A stretch of 64,000 bases of DNA. Source: Ilex aquifolium. Its lineage: Eukaryota; Streptophyta; Magnoliopsida; Aquifoliales; Aquifoliaceae. How positions within the stretch are numbered: position 1 is the first letter of the stretch; the number at the start of each line of letters is the position of its first letter. Of this stretch, positions 34,062 through 43,652 are shown one piece after another. A model generated the notes under the pieces. It was not told the DNA's origin. It was given only the letters and a program-made list of their open reading frames with translations, and did no database searches. A program made the translations under genes and the position numbers. The stretch is from assembly GCA_951799425.1 (NCBI GenBank), contig OX637395.1, forward strand, positions 12,812,451 through 12,876,450, written 5' to 3'.

Positions 34062-36265
34062 ATGGCTAGAAGTCGCAGTAGCCAAGCTAGGAACCCCTCC
34101 TCATCCACAACTCAAAGGTTGAAGAAAACCGTGGTCAATGAGGGTAACATAGATGCCTTTAGGGCCAAGTACCGAATACCAGAGAGAGTCTTGACCTTCC
34201 CTTTCCACCCTTCACGACACAGTAGGGAACGTGGGTGTGTTGAGATGATGCCCTTCTATACAAAGGCCATCATGGAAGGTGGTCTGACTTTCCCTCTACC
34301 CCCCCTTGTACTGAAGATGCTGATGCAGCTCAGGCTGTTCCCTCTTCAGTGCGGGGTAAACTTCTATAGGATAGTCATGGGAGTAGTCGCCCTGAACGCT
34401 CGTTTAGGGGTCAACTTAGGAGTAGACGAAATCCTGTTCTGCTACGACCTAAGATTAGTCGGCGGGGGAAGGTACTACCTCAAAGCCCGGGACACCTCTA
34501 TGTACCTAGTCACACATATGCCAGACTCCGACAAGGGGTATTTCGATGAACTGATTATGCTCGGCGGAAGCTGGGAGAGGGGCCCTGGACCCGAGTACGA
34601 CGGACTGTACTGCCCCAAAGTGCCGAGGGATGAAGGTGGGTTGAACTAGTTGGACGACCCCTCGGCTTTAGAAGTATTTTTCCTTCTAACTCTGCCTTTT
34701 GCTGCTTTTGCAGAGGGATACCGGCGTGACGCAGCCCAACCTCACAGATCTCAGATCCGGTTCGACGACCTGTTGAAGGTGTGGTCCTCCGAGCTGACTA
34801 ACGAGTACTCCCGAGCAGCACACGTGCTCCTCGGCTACCATCCACCCTACAGCCGGTTCTCTCAGGTTCCGCCTCCCTTCGACCCTAAGCGTTGGGAGGA
34901 CTTGTCTTCATCCGAAGACGACGCCGAGAGAACCCCTTCTCCTCAAGCTCCTCCTTCCCCGGCCGAAGACATGTTCAACGTCCCTCCTATTTCTGCTGCT
35001 GCCATGGAAGCTGTCGCATCTCGGCGCAGGGCCAGGGCCTTGGCTCAGGGTGCCTCCCCGAGCATCGCAACGGCTATTCCCCCAGCACCTCAGCAGGATG
35101 TGCCCCCACCTGCACCAACTCGGCGACAGGCGGATCCTGCAATTTCGCCGACTGGCACTGTGCCCATTCACCAAGTTCCACCTACCGACGATCAGGAAAT
35201 CGGCAGGCGAAGTCGGGATTCCCAGATACCCGAACGCCGACAAGATGAAGAGCGTCGGAAGAAGCGCCGCCATGATGTCCCTGGCACAACCACCTCTGTT
35301 TCCGGGACGTCCACCCCTGCCGCGTGGGTTGCACGGGCGGAAAGGAGGGGAGGCCAACTAGTCCTGGAGTCAGACTCCATCATGCAGGACAGGGAAGTAG
35401 CCTTTGCAGTGGCCTCGACCCTCCAATTCAGCGCAGACATGTGCGTTCACAACGACCAATCTGACAACGCACTCCTTTTAAGCGCTGTCCAGAACAACTT
35501 GGTGGTAAGCGTTTCATTTGGGCTTCGTTCCATGTACTCGGCAACCACTTAACTCGCTGTTTTACCGATTTTCAGGTCTCTCAGCAGCTGGGGGTCATCA
35601 TTGATCGCTTCTGGGAGTACAAGCAGACGGCGAGGGGCGCCCAGAAGGCGATAGATGAGAAGGACGCGCACATCAAGGGCGTCGAGGCGGTCCTCGCCGA
35701 TCAGAAGAAGCACATCACCAATCTCATTGTTGAACGCGACTCGCTAGACGCCGAATTGCAGAAACTGAGGGCGAGTGAGGCGGCGGCAATGAAGAAGGTT
35801 GAGGAGTACGAGCTGAAGATCTCGGCTGCCGAGGACAAAGCTCTGGACTCCGAGGGCCTTGTCAGGCAGTTGACCGCTCAGGTGGACTCCTTGACAGCAG
35901 AGAAGGCAGGGGAGCCACAAAGGCTCCACAAGGAGTGTGAGAGGGTCTACTTGGAGACCCAAGAGCAGATGGTTCCCGTCTTCGAAGAAGCCAAGACCAT
36001 TGCTTTCCGGCGCGGATGGGCGGCCGCTCTGCATGCCGCTCGGGTGGACCCAGCCAGCGAACTTTTCCAACAGCACAGTTCTCTCGCTGGGTTCAAACCT
36101 GGGGACCTCCCAGAAGGAGATCCATACGCCGAGGAGGTTGACGCAGCCGAGGGTGCCACGGCAACCATTACTGTAAGTGATGGTTCTGATGGCCTTTCTC
36201 CTGTCATTGGTGGTCAAAGCATAAACCCGGCGGTGAGCCCTTTCATTTTTTTTTTTTTTCTTTGA
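34062..36265 (+). CDS. Element E antisense gene, three exons, 684 aa, Transposase_28-like and coiled coil
   Basis: Exons: 34062-34635, 34714-35504 and 35576-36265. Both introns are GT-AG and short (78 and 71 bp), and the spliced frame is open for 684 codons. Exon 1 (residues 1-191) starts basic and Ser-rich, then holds the conserved core with F-P-F-H-P, F-P-L-P-P-L-V-L and F-P-L-Q-C-G-V-N, like Pfam Transposase_28. Exon 2 (192-455) has an acidic and Pro-rich low-complexity region and a basic R-R-K-K-R-R patch, a possible nuclear signal. Exon 3 (456-684) is a coiled coil of about 120 residues followed by R-R-G-W. No catalytic motif is visible, so a structural or nucleic-acid-binding role is as likely as any. 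It runs opposite to gag-pol, behind its own TATA box. Confidence 0.8.
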
Positions 36266-36280
36266 ATATATGTACGCCAC

Positions 36281-36298
36281 CGGGGACGCAAAGCCCCG
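36281..36298 (+). terminator. Conserved stem-loop after element E antisense gene
   Basis: The sequence cggggacgcaaagccccg has a 5-bp perfect stem and an 8-base loop and lies just after the stop codon. F has the same loop and stem at 50651-50666. I take it as a 3' UTR element of the antisense transcript; a role in RNA 3' ends is inference. Confidence 0.5.
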
Positions 36299-36589
36299 TT
36301 TTGAATTGTAACGCACTTTTCCTCACCAATCAATGGAAATTTCTGTCATTTCGTTTATGCTTTGACTGTGAATGCAATTTCTTCTTTATAGGCGCTCTTT
36401 CGTTTTTTTTTTTTTTCGACTGGCTTTGGGTCACTCGCTGTCTTAACTCGGTCTTTGGACTGCTGGGGGCCAAGACCAATAGCATCCCGTTTCCACGAAG
36501 TGGAAGTGAGCTTATAACCATAGGGAAAAGGAAATACTTGGGTGAAGGATGAGTAAACCCCTAAACTGCTGGGCACCACACTATCAGAA

Positions 36590-37291
36590 ACCTCTCCTCA
36601 GGGCCGCGCCCCTAACGACCGAGAGCTCGTGTCGTGTTGGATTTGAGAGCGTTGTCTCAATGGTGAGGTCTTATACCCCTCGGGACCATGCCCCTAACGA
36701 CCGAGAGCTCGTCTCGTGTTGGATTTGAGAGCGCTGCCTCAATGGTGAGGTCTTATACCCCTCGGGACCATGCCCCTAACGACCGAGAGCTCGTCTCGTG
36801 TTGGATTTGAGAGCGTTGCCTCAATGGTGAGGTCTTATACCCCTCGGGACCATGCCCCTAATGACCGAGAGCTCGTCTCGTGTTGGATTTGAGAGCATTG
36901 CCTCAATGGTGAGGTCTTATACCCCTCGGGACCATGCCCCTAACGACCGAGAGCTCGTCTCGTGTTGGATTTGAGAGCGTTGCCTCAATGGTGAGGTCTT
37001 ATACCCCTCGGGACCATGCCCCTAACGACCAAGAGCTCGTCTCGTGTTGGATTTGAGAGCGTTGCCTCAATGGTGAGGTCTTATACCCCTCGGGACCATG
37101 CCCCTAACGACCGAGAGCTCGTCTCGTGTTGGATTTGAGAGCGTTGCCTCAATGGTGAGGTCTTATACCCCTCGAGACCATGCCCCTAACGACCGAGAGC
37201 TCGTCTCGTGTTGGATTTGAGAGCGTTGCCTCAATGGTGAGGTCTTATACCCCTCGGGACCATGCCCCTTACGACCGAGAGCTCGTCTCGT
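36590..37291. repeat. 82-bp tandem array of element E (about 8.5 copies)
   Basis: The start of 'cgggaccatg' recurs at 36681, 36763, 36845, 36927, 37009, 37091, 37173 and 37255, exactly 82 bp apart. Each unit contains CGAGAGCTCGTCTCG (5-bp stem) and CCTCAATGGTGAGG (5-bp stem, 4-base loop). Nearly all units carry ttggattt and caatggtg, unlike the F array. It lies between pol and the antisense gene. Confidence 0.95.
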
Positions 37292-37332
37292 TGACATCTG
37301 CATTAACAAATTGACAGAATAATGAACTTGTA

Positions 37333-40300
37333 TTAACAAAAATATCTCTTCAGGTTAGATACATTCCAAGGGCGGATTACATCAATGCCATCCATATCCT
37401 GTAGCCTATACGCCCCGGTGCCCCCCACTGCAACCACTTTGTAGGGGCCTTCCCAATTAGGTCCGAGTTTACCCTCTGTGGGTTCCCGAGCAGCGCCTAC
37501 TACCTTTCTGAGGACCAAGTCCCCCACCTTAAAATCTCTGAGTCGGATCTTCTTGTGGTGCTGTCTTGATAGTTCTCCTTGGTACTTGGCTAGCTTGATG
37601 GACGCCAATTCTCTCTTCTCTTCGGCTAAGTCCAGATCTCTGGCAAGCATCTGGTCATTATTCCCCAGATCAAACGCTTGACTCCTGATGGTCGGGAGCC
37701 CGACTTCAAGCGGGATGACAGCCTCCACCCCGTAAGTTAAGGCAAACGGCGTTTCCCCTGTTGAAGTCCTCGGTGTCGTCCTATAGGCCCACATCACGTT
37801 GAGCAACTCCTCGGTCCACTTTCCTTTTGCCTTTTCAAGCCTCTTCTTGATCCCTGCCAACACAGTCTTGTTAGAAACCTCTGCTTGCCCATTGCTCTGG
37901 GGGTACGCTGGTGTGGAATAGTAATTACGTATTCCAAACCCCGAGCAAAATTCTCTGAAAGGGCCACTGTTGAATTGGGTGCCGTTGTCCGAGATTATAG
38001 CTCTGGGAATCCCAAACCGAGTGATAATGTTCCGCCAAACGAATCTCTTTGTCTCGGCGTCTCGGATACGGCTCAGGGGCTCGGCTTCGATCCACTTGGT
38101 GAAGTAATCGGTTGCCACCAACAAGAATTTCTTGCCTAAGGGGGCCTTCGGAAGTGGACCCACAATGTCTATTCCCCATTGAAAGAAAGGCCAAGGACTA
38201 GTCATAAAGTTCAGGTCCCCCGCCGGTTGTCGGATAATGGGGGCGAACTTCTGGCATTTGTCGCATCTTCTCACGTAGCTCTTCGCGTCTCTTTGCATAT
38301 ATGGCCACCAATATCCTTGTGTCATTGCTCGGTGTGCAAGGGATCTGCCTCCCGTGTGACTTCCGCATATGCCTTCATGGATTTCATAGAGCAGGGGTTC
38401 CACCTTGTCCTCAGGGACGCAAAGCAGATGGGGACCGGAGAAAGATTTCCTATAAAGTTGCTGATTGCCAGAAATCCAGAACCTAGGGGCCTTGAGCCTG
38501 ATCTTTCTGGCTTCCTTGATATCCTCGGGGAGCACGCCTTCTGTCAAGTAGGCAATAATAGGAACCATCCAGCCAGTAGTTAACTGCACATGCACCGGCA
38601 ACGCTAGCTGGACGTATGTCTCCTCTATACTTGGTTTCTCCCGGTTTTCAATTGTGATACGCCGGGTTACTTCTGAGGCCAATGCCGAGGCCAGGCAAGC
38701 CAGGGCGTTGGCGTGGGTGTTCTGATCTCTTAGAATCTGGGAGATTTCCACCTTTGCAAATTTCTCTATCTTGGCATTCGCCTTTTGACAGTAAGCTTTC
38801 ATTCTCGTATCTCGGACTTCAAAGTCACCATTGATCTGATTCACCACCAGCTGGGAGTCGCAGAAGGCCTGCAGGTGCCTAACTCCGATCGAGTAGGCAA
38901 CATCGAGTCCCGCCAGCAGCGCCTCATATTCGGCTTCATTATTGGATGCTTTAAATCCCAATCTGATAGCTCTTTCAATTGTGAATCCTTCTGTACTAGC
39001 TAGTATTACCCCTACTCCTGCCCCCCTTGCGTTCGAGGACCCGTCGACATGCAGGCTCCAGTCAACACCCAAAGCGCCGATCTTCGGCGGGGGCTCGGCC
39101 GCAGTGAACTCGGCGATAAAATCAGCCAGGACTTGCCCCTTAATCGAACTACGGGGTTTGTACCTTATCTCGAATTCACCAAGCGCTACGGCCCACTTGG
39201 CAATTCTGCCTGACAAGTCGGCTCTCTGAAGGATGGGCCTGAGAGGGCGATCAGTCATTACCTCAATGATGTGCGCCTGGAAATAGTGCCTGAGTTTTCT
39301 CGCCGAGACTATCAGCGCAAGGACCAGCTTCTCCATCGGCAGGTACCTTGTCTCGGCGTCAAGCAAGGTCTTACTGACGAAATATACGGGCCTTTGGGCC
39401 CCTTCATATTCCCTTACCAACGCGCCACTAACGGCCTCCTCCGAGACAGACAGGTAGAGGTATAGCGTTTCCTCCGCCACCGGGACGGATAGAGTCGGAG
39501 GACATTTCAGATACTTCTTAACCCCTTCAAGTGCTCGTTCACATTCGTCGTCCCATACCCCCTTCGCCGCACCCTTCAACTTGGCAAAGAATGACTTGCA
39601 CTTATCAGAGGATTTAGAAATAAACCAGTTAAGGGCGGCGAGCATCCCAGTTAACTTCTGGATGTCTTTGATAGTCCTAGGAGCCTGGACGTTTTGGACT
39701 GCATGAATCTGGTCGGGGTTAGCTTCGATACCCCTATGGGTCACCAGGTATCCTAGGAACTTCCCCGAGCTTACCCCAAAAGCGCACTTCGATGCATTAA
39801 GCTTTAACCCGTAGCGTCGGAGTATAGAAAACGTGATGCCGAGATCCGCCAGATGATCGGCGCTCTCTCTACTCTTTACTAGCATGTCGTCAATGTACAC
39901 CTCCATGGTCACACCGAGAAGGTGTTTGAACATTTTGTTCATCAACCGCTGGTAGGTAGCTCCGGCGTTTTTCAACCCAAACGGCATCACAGTATAGCAA
40001 TAGATTCCCCGGGGGGTAATAAAGGATGTCTTCTCTTGGTCCGACTCGTCTAATGGGATTTGGTGATATCCCGCCCGAGCATCCATGAAGGTGATGCGCT
40101 TGTGACCTGCAGTCACATCTACCAACTGATCAACTTTAGGAAGCGGGTATCCATCTTTGGGACACGCCTTATTCAAGTCGGTGAAATCTACGCAAACCCG
40201 CCATTTACCCTCCTTCTTTTTCGCGCACACTGTGTTAGACAGCCACTCGGGAAACTGGACCTCCCGAATGGTACCCGCCTCTAGTAATTTGTCAACCTCC

Positions 40301-40623
40301 TCCTCCACAGCCTTTGCATGATGCGGAGCCGTTCTTCTTGCCTTTTGCCTTACTGGCTTCACCCTCGGGTTGGCATGGAGTCGATGAGTCATGACCTCGG
40401 GATTGATCCCTGTCATCTCGGAATGAGTCCAAGCAAATATATCGACATTCCGGCGCAGAAAAGAACTCATTTCCTCCCTCTCAGCACCCTCCAATGTGGA
40501 TCCTATCAAGAAATATCTCCCCTCATCTTCGGGATTAAGCTGGACCTTGATCAGAGGCTCGGTGGAACGGTCGGCCGGTTCCAGCGCGGGCTCATCTACT
40601 CCGAGCCGACCAAACTGTGATTG
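37333..40623 (-). CDS. pol: Element E pol: RT, RNase H, integrase, downstream of leaky UAG
   Basis: The frame is continuous with gag-protease through the UAG at 40626-40624 and runs for 1096 amino acids. Counted from a TTG at 40509, RT has F-M-D-A near residue 142 and Y-I-D-D at 205-208. RNase H has D-G-S-S, E-A-E-Y and D-S-Q-L. Integrase has a H-H-C-C finger, G-I-D-I-V-G-P, S-D-N-G-T-Q-F and Q-A-E-V-S-N, with all three catalytic acids. The C-terminal end (G-P-Y-K-V, then N-L-K-R-Y-F-C) has no chromodomain. There is no plausible independent start with a good context, so expression as a Gag-Pol fusion by readthrough is expected. Confidence 0.92.
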   Translation of the reverse strand, partial: QSQFGRLGVDEPALEPADRSTEPLIKVQLNPEDEGRYFLIGSTLEGAEREEMSSFLRRNVDIFAWTHSEMTGINPEVMTHRLHANPRVKPVRQKARRTAPHHAKAVEEEVDKLLEAGTIREVQFPEWLSNTVCAKKKEGKWRVCVDFTDLNKACPKDGYPLPKVDQLVDVTAGHKRITFMDARAGYHQIPLDESDQEKTSFITPRGIYCYTVMPFGLKNAGATYQRLMNKMFKHLLGVTMEVYIDDMLVKSRESADHLADLGITFSILRRYGLKLNASKCAFGVSSGKFLGYLVTHRGIEANPDQIHAVQNVQAPRTIKDIQKLTGMLAALNWFISKSSDKCKSFFAKLKGAAKGVWDDECERALEGVKKYLKCPPTLSVPVAEETLYLYLSVSEEAVSGALVREYEGAQRPVYFVSKTLLDAETRYLPMEKLVLALIVSARKLRHYFQAHIIEVMTDRPLRPILQRADLSGRIAKWAVALGEFEIRYKPRSSIKGQVLADFIAEFTAAEPPPKIGALGVDWSLHVDGSSNARGAGVGVILASTEGFTIERAIRLGFKASNNEAEYEALLAGLDVAYSIGVRHLQAFCDSQLVVNQINGDFEVRDTRMKAYCQKANAKIEKFAKVEISQILRDQNTHANALACLASALASEVTRRITIENREKPSIEETYVQLALPVHVQLTTGWMVPIIAYLTEGVLPEDIKEARKIRLKAPRFWISGNQQLYRKSFSGPHLLCVPEDKVEPLLYEIHEGICGSHTGGRSLAHRAMTQGYWWPYMQRDAKSYVRRCDKCQKFAPIIRQPAGDLNFMTSPWPFFQWGIDIVGPLPKAPLGKKFLLVATDYFTKWIEAEPLSRIRDAETKRFVWRNIITRFGIPRAIISDNGTQFNSGPFREFCSGFGIRNYYSTPAYPQSNGQAEVSNKTVLAGIKKRLEKAKGKWTEELLNVMWAYRTTPRTSTGETPFALTYGVEAVIPLEVGLPTIRSQAFDLGNNDQMLARDLDLAEEKRELASIKLAKYQGELSRQHHKKIRLRDFKVGDLVLRKVVGAAREPTEGKLGPNWEGPYKVVAVGGTGAYRLQDMDGIDVIRPWNVSNLKRYFC

Positions 40624-40626
40624 CTA
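40618..40626 (-). promoter_or_regulatory. Candidate leaky stop: UAG CAA UCA between protease and RT
   Basis: On the minus strand the codons read GCC AAA TAG CAA TCA CAG. This fits UAG-CAR-YYA, the context known to promote stop readthrough in plant RNA viruses. The frame is the same on both sides. F has an identical context at 55258-55250. A splice that removes the stop, as described for Ogre elements, is an alternative. Confidence 0.7.
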
Positions 40627-42849
40627 TTTGGCCACCACGTCCTCGGGGTTACGGTCTTCAAGTCGGGCTCCCAATCCTGTCTTCATCGCGGCATAGAAAC
40701 AATTTTTGGCGGCCAACTGATCCCCTCGGATCTCCATGATGCCGCGCGGGGTGGGGAACTTTATTTTCTGATGATAGCTGGAGTGGACTGCCCTAATGGC
40801 GTGCAGCCATGTCCTTCCCATAATGGCATTGTATGGGGAATCAGAGTCTATCACCAAAAACTCCACCGGGACCGAAACGATTGCTGCTTGAACCATCAAA
40901 CTGATCTTGCCGAGTGGAAGAGCACTCGAGCCGTTGAAACCGACAAGGGGGGTTTGGACAGGCTTCAAGTCCTTGCGGGTTAGGCCCAACTTCCGGAAGA
41001 GGTCGTCATACATCACCTCGGACGAGCTTCCTGAGTCCACCAGGATCCTCCTCACGTCAAATTTATCGATTCGTAAGGTGATGACAAGTGCATCATCATG
41101 CGGCAGGGCCACCCCCCCTAAGTCGTCGTCAGAGAAACTGATGGCCTCGTGAACCAGCCGTGGCCTCTTAGTGGACTGTTCTGTCCACTCGCTCTGTTCG
41201 ACTTTCAAAGCCTGCGACACTCTCCTGCGTTCTGCTCGGAGGACATTATACGTCGGCCTTTCAACTGTACAGGCGTGTATAACGTTAATTACAGGAACAA
41301 CTTCCCGGGGCGACTCCGCCCTCTCCTCAACCACCCTTCGGCGGGGCTTTTGGTCAATGAACTCTCCAAGGTGTCCGTCTCGGACCAATTGTTCAAGGAA
41401 TGACTTGTATGCTTTGCAGTCTTCGGTCATATGGCCAAAATCCCTATGGTAGGAACATCTGACTGTTGTGTCTTTCGTAGTCGGGTCGCCTATCATCTTT
41501 GGGGGCCACCTGAAATAAGGCTGGTATCTTATTTTTCTCAACATTCTGTAAATGGGCTCCTTGAAAACCGTGTTAACCCCCTGAAAAGACAAGCGGCTTG
41601 GTGGCGTAATGGGCGCACCCCGAGACTGTGGCTCCCTCTCTTTCTTCCTCGGCATTGCTGCTCTATTCTCGGGAACGGTGGCCTCTTCCTCGACTCGAGC
41701 ATACTTGTCTATGCGCGCCATTAAGTCCCTCATGTCCCCAGGACCCCTCTTAGTAAGGGACCGGTAAAGGCCGGTGTCCCGGGACAATCCTAGCCGGAAA
41801 GACGCAGCAGCCATCGCTTCCGAGCACGCATCCACCTCATTAACCTCCTCCCAGTATCGTATGGCATACTGTCGGAGGGACTCCCCGTTCCTCCTCCTAA
41901 GGGTGAGCAGGGCGCCGATGTCTTTCGGCTTCTTGGTGCTGGTGATGAACCGCGCCTTGAAGAGCTCGGCCATCTGCTTCCAACACTCAATGCTTTCCGG
42001 GGCCAAACTTTCATACCACTTCATAGCGGTATCCCCCAGACTCATGGGGAAGACCCGGCATAACACCCTCTGGTCAGTGTCATAAATCGACATCAGTTGT
42101 TTGTAATGCCGAAGGTGACTCTCAGGATCGGTCCTCCCATCGTACGCCTTGAACCGGGGGACGGCAAACTTCCTCGGCATTTCAGTTTCTCTGATGGAAC
42201 GCACAAACGGAGAGGATATCTGCTCGTCATCCCCCCTGGGTTGCGGTCCTCTGTGCACATCACCCTCGAGCTTTCCCGGGTACTTGGCCTCTCTAGGCCT
42301 CCTTGCGGTAGATTCTGCCTGGGACTCCGTGGATAAGACATCTCGAGGAATCCCTCGGCGGAGGTCCCACCATGAAAGGCTTGCTCCCCGGCGGATTTCC
42401 CCGGGCCCTTCTTCGGGTGCATGCCTCTGCCGTTTTCGCAGACCTTGTCTTTCGGCTGAGCGCCCGCGCCGATTTCTCACGGGGGTCTCAGGCCTCGTTC
42501 TCCTGGATTCTTGCCGGCTGGGGCTCCGATCGAAAGGTTCTCGGGTGTGCCAGCTGGCGTTTGCTGATTGCTCGAACTCTCTCAGTCTACGCCGCACCTT
42601 GGCGTTGTCTCTCTCTAGTTCTCTCATGCGTTCCCCCATACGTTCCTCCACCATCTCAACGATGTCACGGGCCGAGGGGATTTGCCCCCCTGGTCCCTGA
42701 TCCATGAGGAACGTTCGTTGGGAAGAACGTTCAACCCCAGCTGACTGGCGCGCTGGGCTTCCTTCTCTAACCAGTGGGAGGCGTATAGCCCCTACGTTCC
42801 TCGCGTGCAAGCTCCCTATCCCCTCCCCTTGGGATCGAGTATTCACCAT
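40624..42849 (-). CDS. gag: Element E gag-protease (741 aa)
   Basis: The start chosen is the ATG at 42849 (M-V-N-T-R-S-Q), 53 bases inside the LTR border; the frame is open further upstream but that is primer site and LTR. Early residues form a coiled, highly charged region (E-R-M-G-E-R-M-R-E-L-E-R). The capsid part has A-M-K-W-Y-E-S-L and R-R-R-N-G-E-S-L-R-Q-Y, as in Retrotrans_gag. A C-X2-H-X4-H-X4-C knuckle follows, then the protease with V-D-S-G-S-S and a complete flap region. The ORF ends at a UAG in frame with pol. Gag is the shell of the virus-like particle; the protease would cleave the polyprotein. Confidence 0.92.
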   Translation of the reverse strand: MVNTRSQGEGIGSLHARNVGAIRLPLVREGSPARQSAGVERSSQRTFLMDQGPGGQIPSARDIVEMVEERMGERMRELERDNAKVRRRLREFEQSANASWHTREPFDRSPSRQESRRTRPETPVRNRRGRSAERQGLRKRQRHAPEEGPGEIRRGASLSWWDLRRGIPRDVLSTESQAESTARRPREAKYPGKLEGDVHRGPQPRGDDEQISSPFVRSIRETEMPRKFAVPRFKAYDGRTDPESHLRHYKQLMSIYDTDQRVLCRVFPMSLGDTAMKWYESLAPESIECWKQMAELFKARFITSTKKPKDIGALLTLRRRNGESLRQYAIRYWEEVNEVDACSEAMAAASFRLGLSRDTGLYRSLTKRGPGDMRDLMARIDKYARVEEEATVPENRAAMPRKKEREPQSRGAPITPPSRLSFQGVNTVFKEPIYRMLRKIRYQPYFRWPPKMIGDPTTKDTTVRCSYHRDFGHMTEDCKAYKSFLEQLVRDGHLGEFIDQKPRRRVVEERAESPREVVPVINVIHACTVERPTYNVLRAERRRVSQALKVEQSEWTEQSTKRPRLVHEAISFSDDDLGGVALPHDDALVITLRIDKFDVRRILVDSGSSSEVMYDDLFRKLGLTRKDLKPVQTPLVGFNGSSALPLGKISLMVQAAIVSVPVEFLVIDSDSPYNAIMGRTWLHAIRAVHSSYHQKIKFPTPRGIMEIRGDQLAAKNCFYAAMKTGLGARLEDRNPEDVVAK

Positions 42850-42880
42850 GATGTAACCGCTACAAAAGAAAGGTTGTTTG

Positions 42881-42898
42881 TTCCCACAGACGGCGCCA
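42881..42898 (-). promoter_or_regulatory. Primer binding site of element E
   Basis: On the minus strand it reads tggcgccgtctgtgggaa and starts three bases after the LTR end (CA). The first seven bases fit the TGGCGCC (tRNA-Asp) type; the rest is less complementary. Confidence 0.8.
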
Positions 42899-42901
42899 AA
42901 T

Positions 42902-43647
42902 TGCACGGGATAATTCCTGCAATCAATATCGAGTAGCGGCTGGGCTGATAGCGGACCCTGAAACAATCACAAGGTTAGGAAAAAGGGAGCCAGGCGCACG
43001 CCCGGCTTATCCCCTCCGAAGCTTTAGTTAGTAAGGATGGGGGAAAGCTCTCCTTCTGTGAATTCTGGATAGATTTTGCGTACCTTTGCTCATTGTTCTG
43101 AGGAGTATTTATACACAAACCTGTAATGATTGCTCTGACACTGGGGTTGTCTCAGCAATCAATGCATGTTGCCATTACCCACATGTAATGAGTGATTTTT
43201 ACCTAGATTCACGCGCCATCAATGCTCGGCGGGGGGATATCCAACCTTGGGGCAACGCCGAGTTCATCAGGCTATCAAGGCACTTGAGTGCCTATGAACG
43301 GTGTCTGACGCCTACACCCGAGTACTTGGTGTTTAGGGGCACTCGGCCCTATGTGAGAACTCGGCATCACAGTCATTAATGCATCCACTCATCACTGTCA
43401 GTTTGGGTCTTCGAGGATGCAGAGGCGCATTTAATGCTGTCTAAGTCACTCACGTCTTCATAAATGCTGAGTCATATCTCATTAACTGCTGGTGTCAGAG
43501 GTTCATTCCTGGCTCCATGGAACAGCGCCTTCTCGGCTCCTGCTTACTACTCGGCGTATTCCCTTGTACTCGGCTCCTGCACTCCGTAACGGCTTCATTT
43601 GTACACGTGTCGCCTTGGGGCCTGCCGAGCCGTCTCGATTCCCTCCA
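42902..43647 (-). repeat. Element E 5' LTR (746 bp)
   Basis: Same length as the other LTR. On the minus strand a TATA box (gtataaatac) at 43114-43105 would drive the genomic RNA toward gag. Confidence 0.95.
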
Positions 43648-43652
43648 GTTCA
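43648..43652. repeat. Target site duplication of element E, right copy (gttca)
   Basis: Identical to 32963-32967 and next to the CCCTCCA end of the LTR. Confidence 0.93.

Larger units (their letters stand above)
32968..43647 (-). mobile_element. Element E: complete, recent Tat-lineage retrotransposon
   Basis: It is 10680 bp long with 746-bp LTRs (32968-33713 and 42902-43647) and gttca TSDs. On the minus strand the order is 5' LTR, primer site, gag-protease (42849-40624), UAG, RT-RNase H-integrase (to 37333), an 82-bp tandem array, antisense gene on the plus strand (34062-36265), purine tract and 3' LTR. By eye the LTRs differ at about 4 of 746 sites (0.5 %), so insertion is recent. All coding parts are open apart from the single conserved UAG. 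It may be autonomous and active. Confidence 0.93.

Noticed and set aside
34908-35357. 149-codon minus-strand frame opposite exon 2 of the E antisense gene
   Set aside because: It is a shadow of the Pro/Arg-rich exon; the frame is not kept as a single ORF in F.
34062-36265. Calling the antisense gene a true transposase
   Set aside because: The family name Transposase_28 is historical. I see no D-D-E or other catalytic signature, and the element moves by reverse transcription.
36590-37291. CRISPR-like regular repeat
   Set aside because: The 82-bp units are contiguous with no unique spacers, and the setting is a plant retrotransposon.
42149-42700. 183-codon plus-strand frame opposite E gag
   Set aside because: Shadow frame of the Arg/Glu-rich gag N-terminus; in F the matching frame is shorter and broken.
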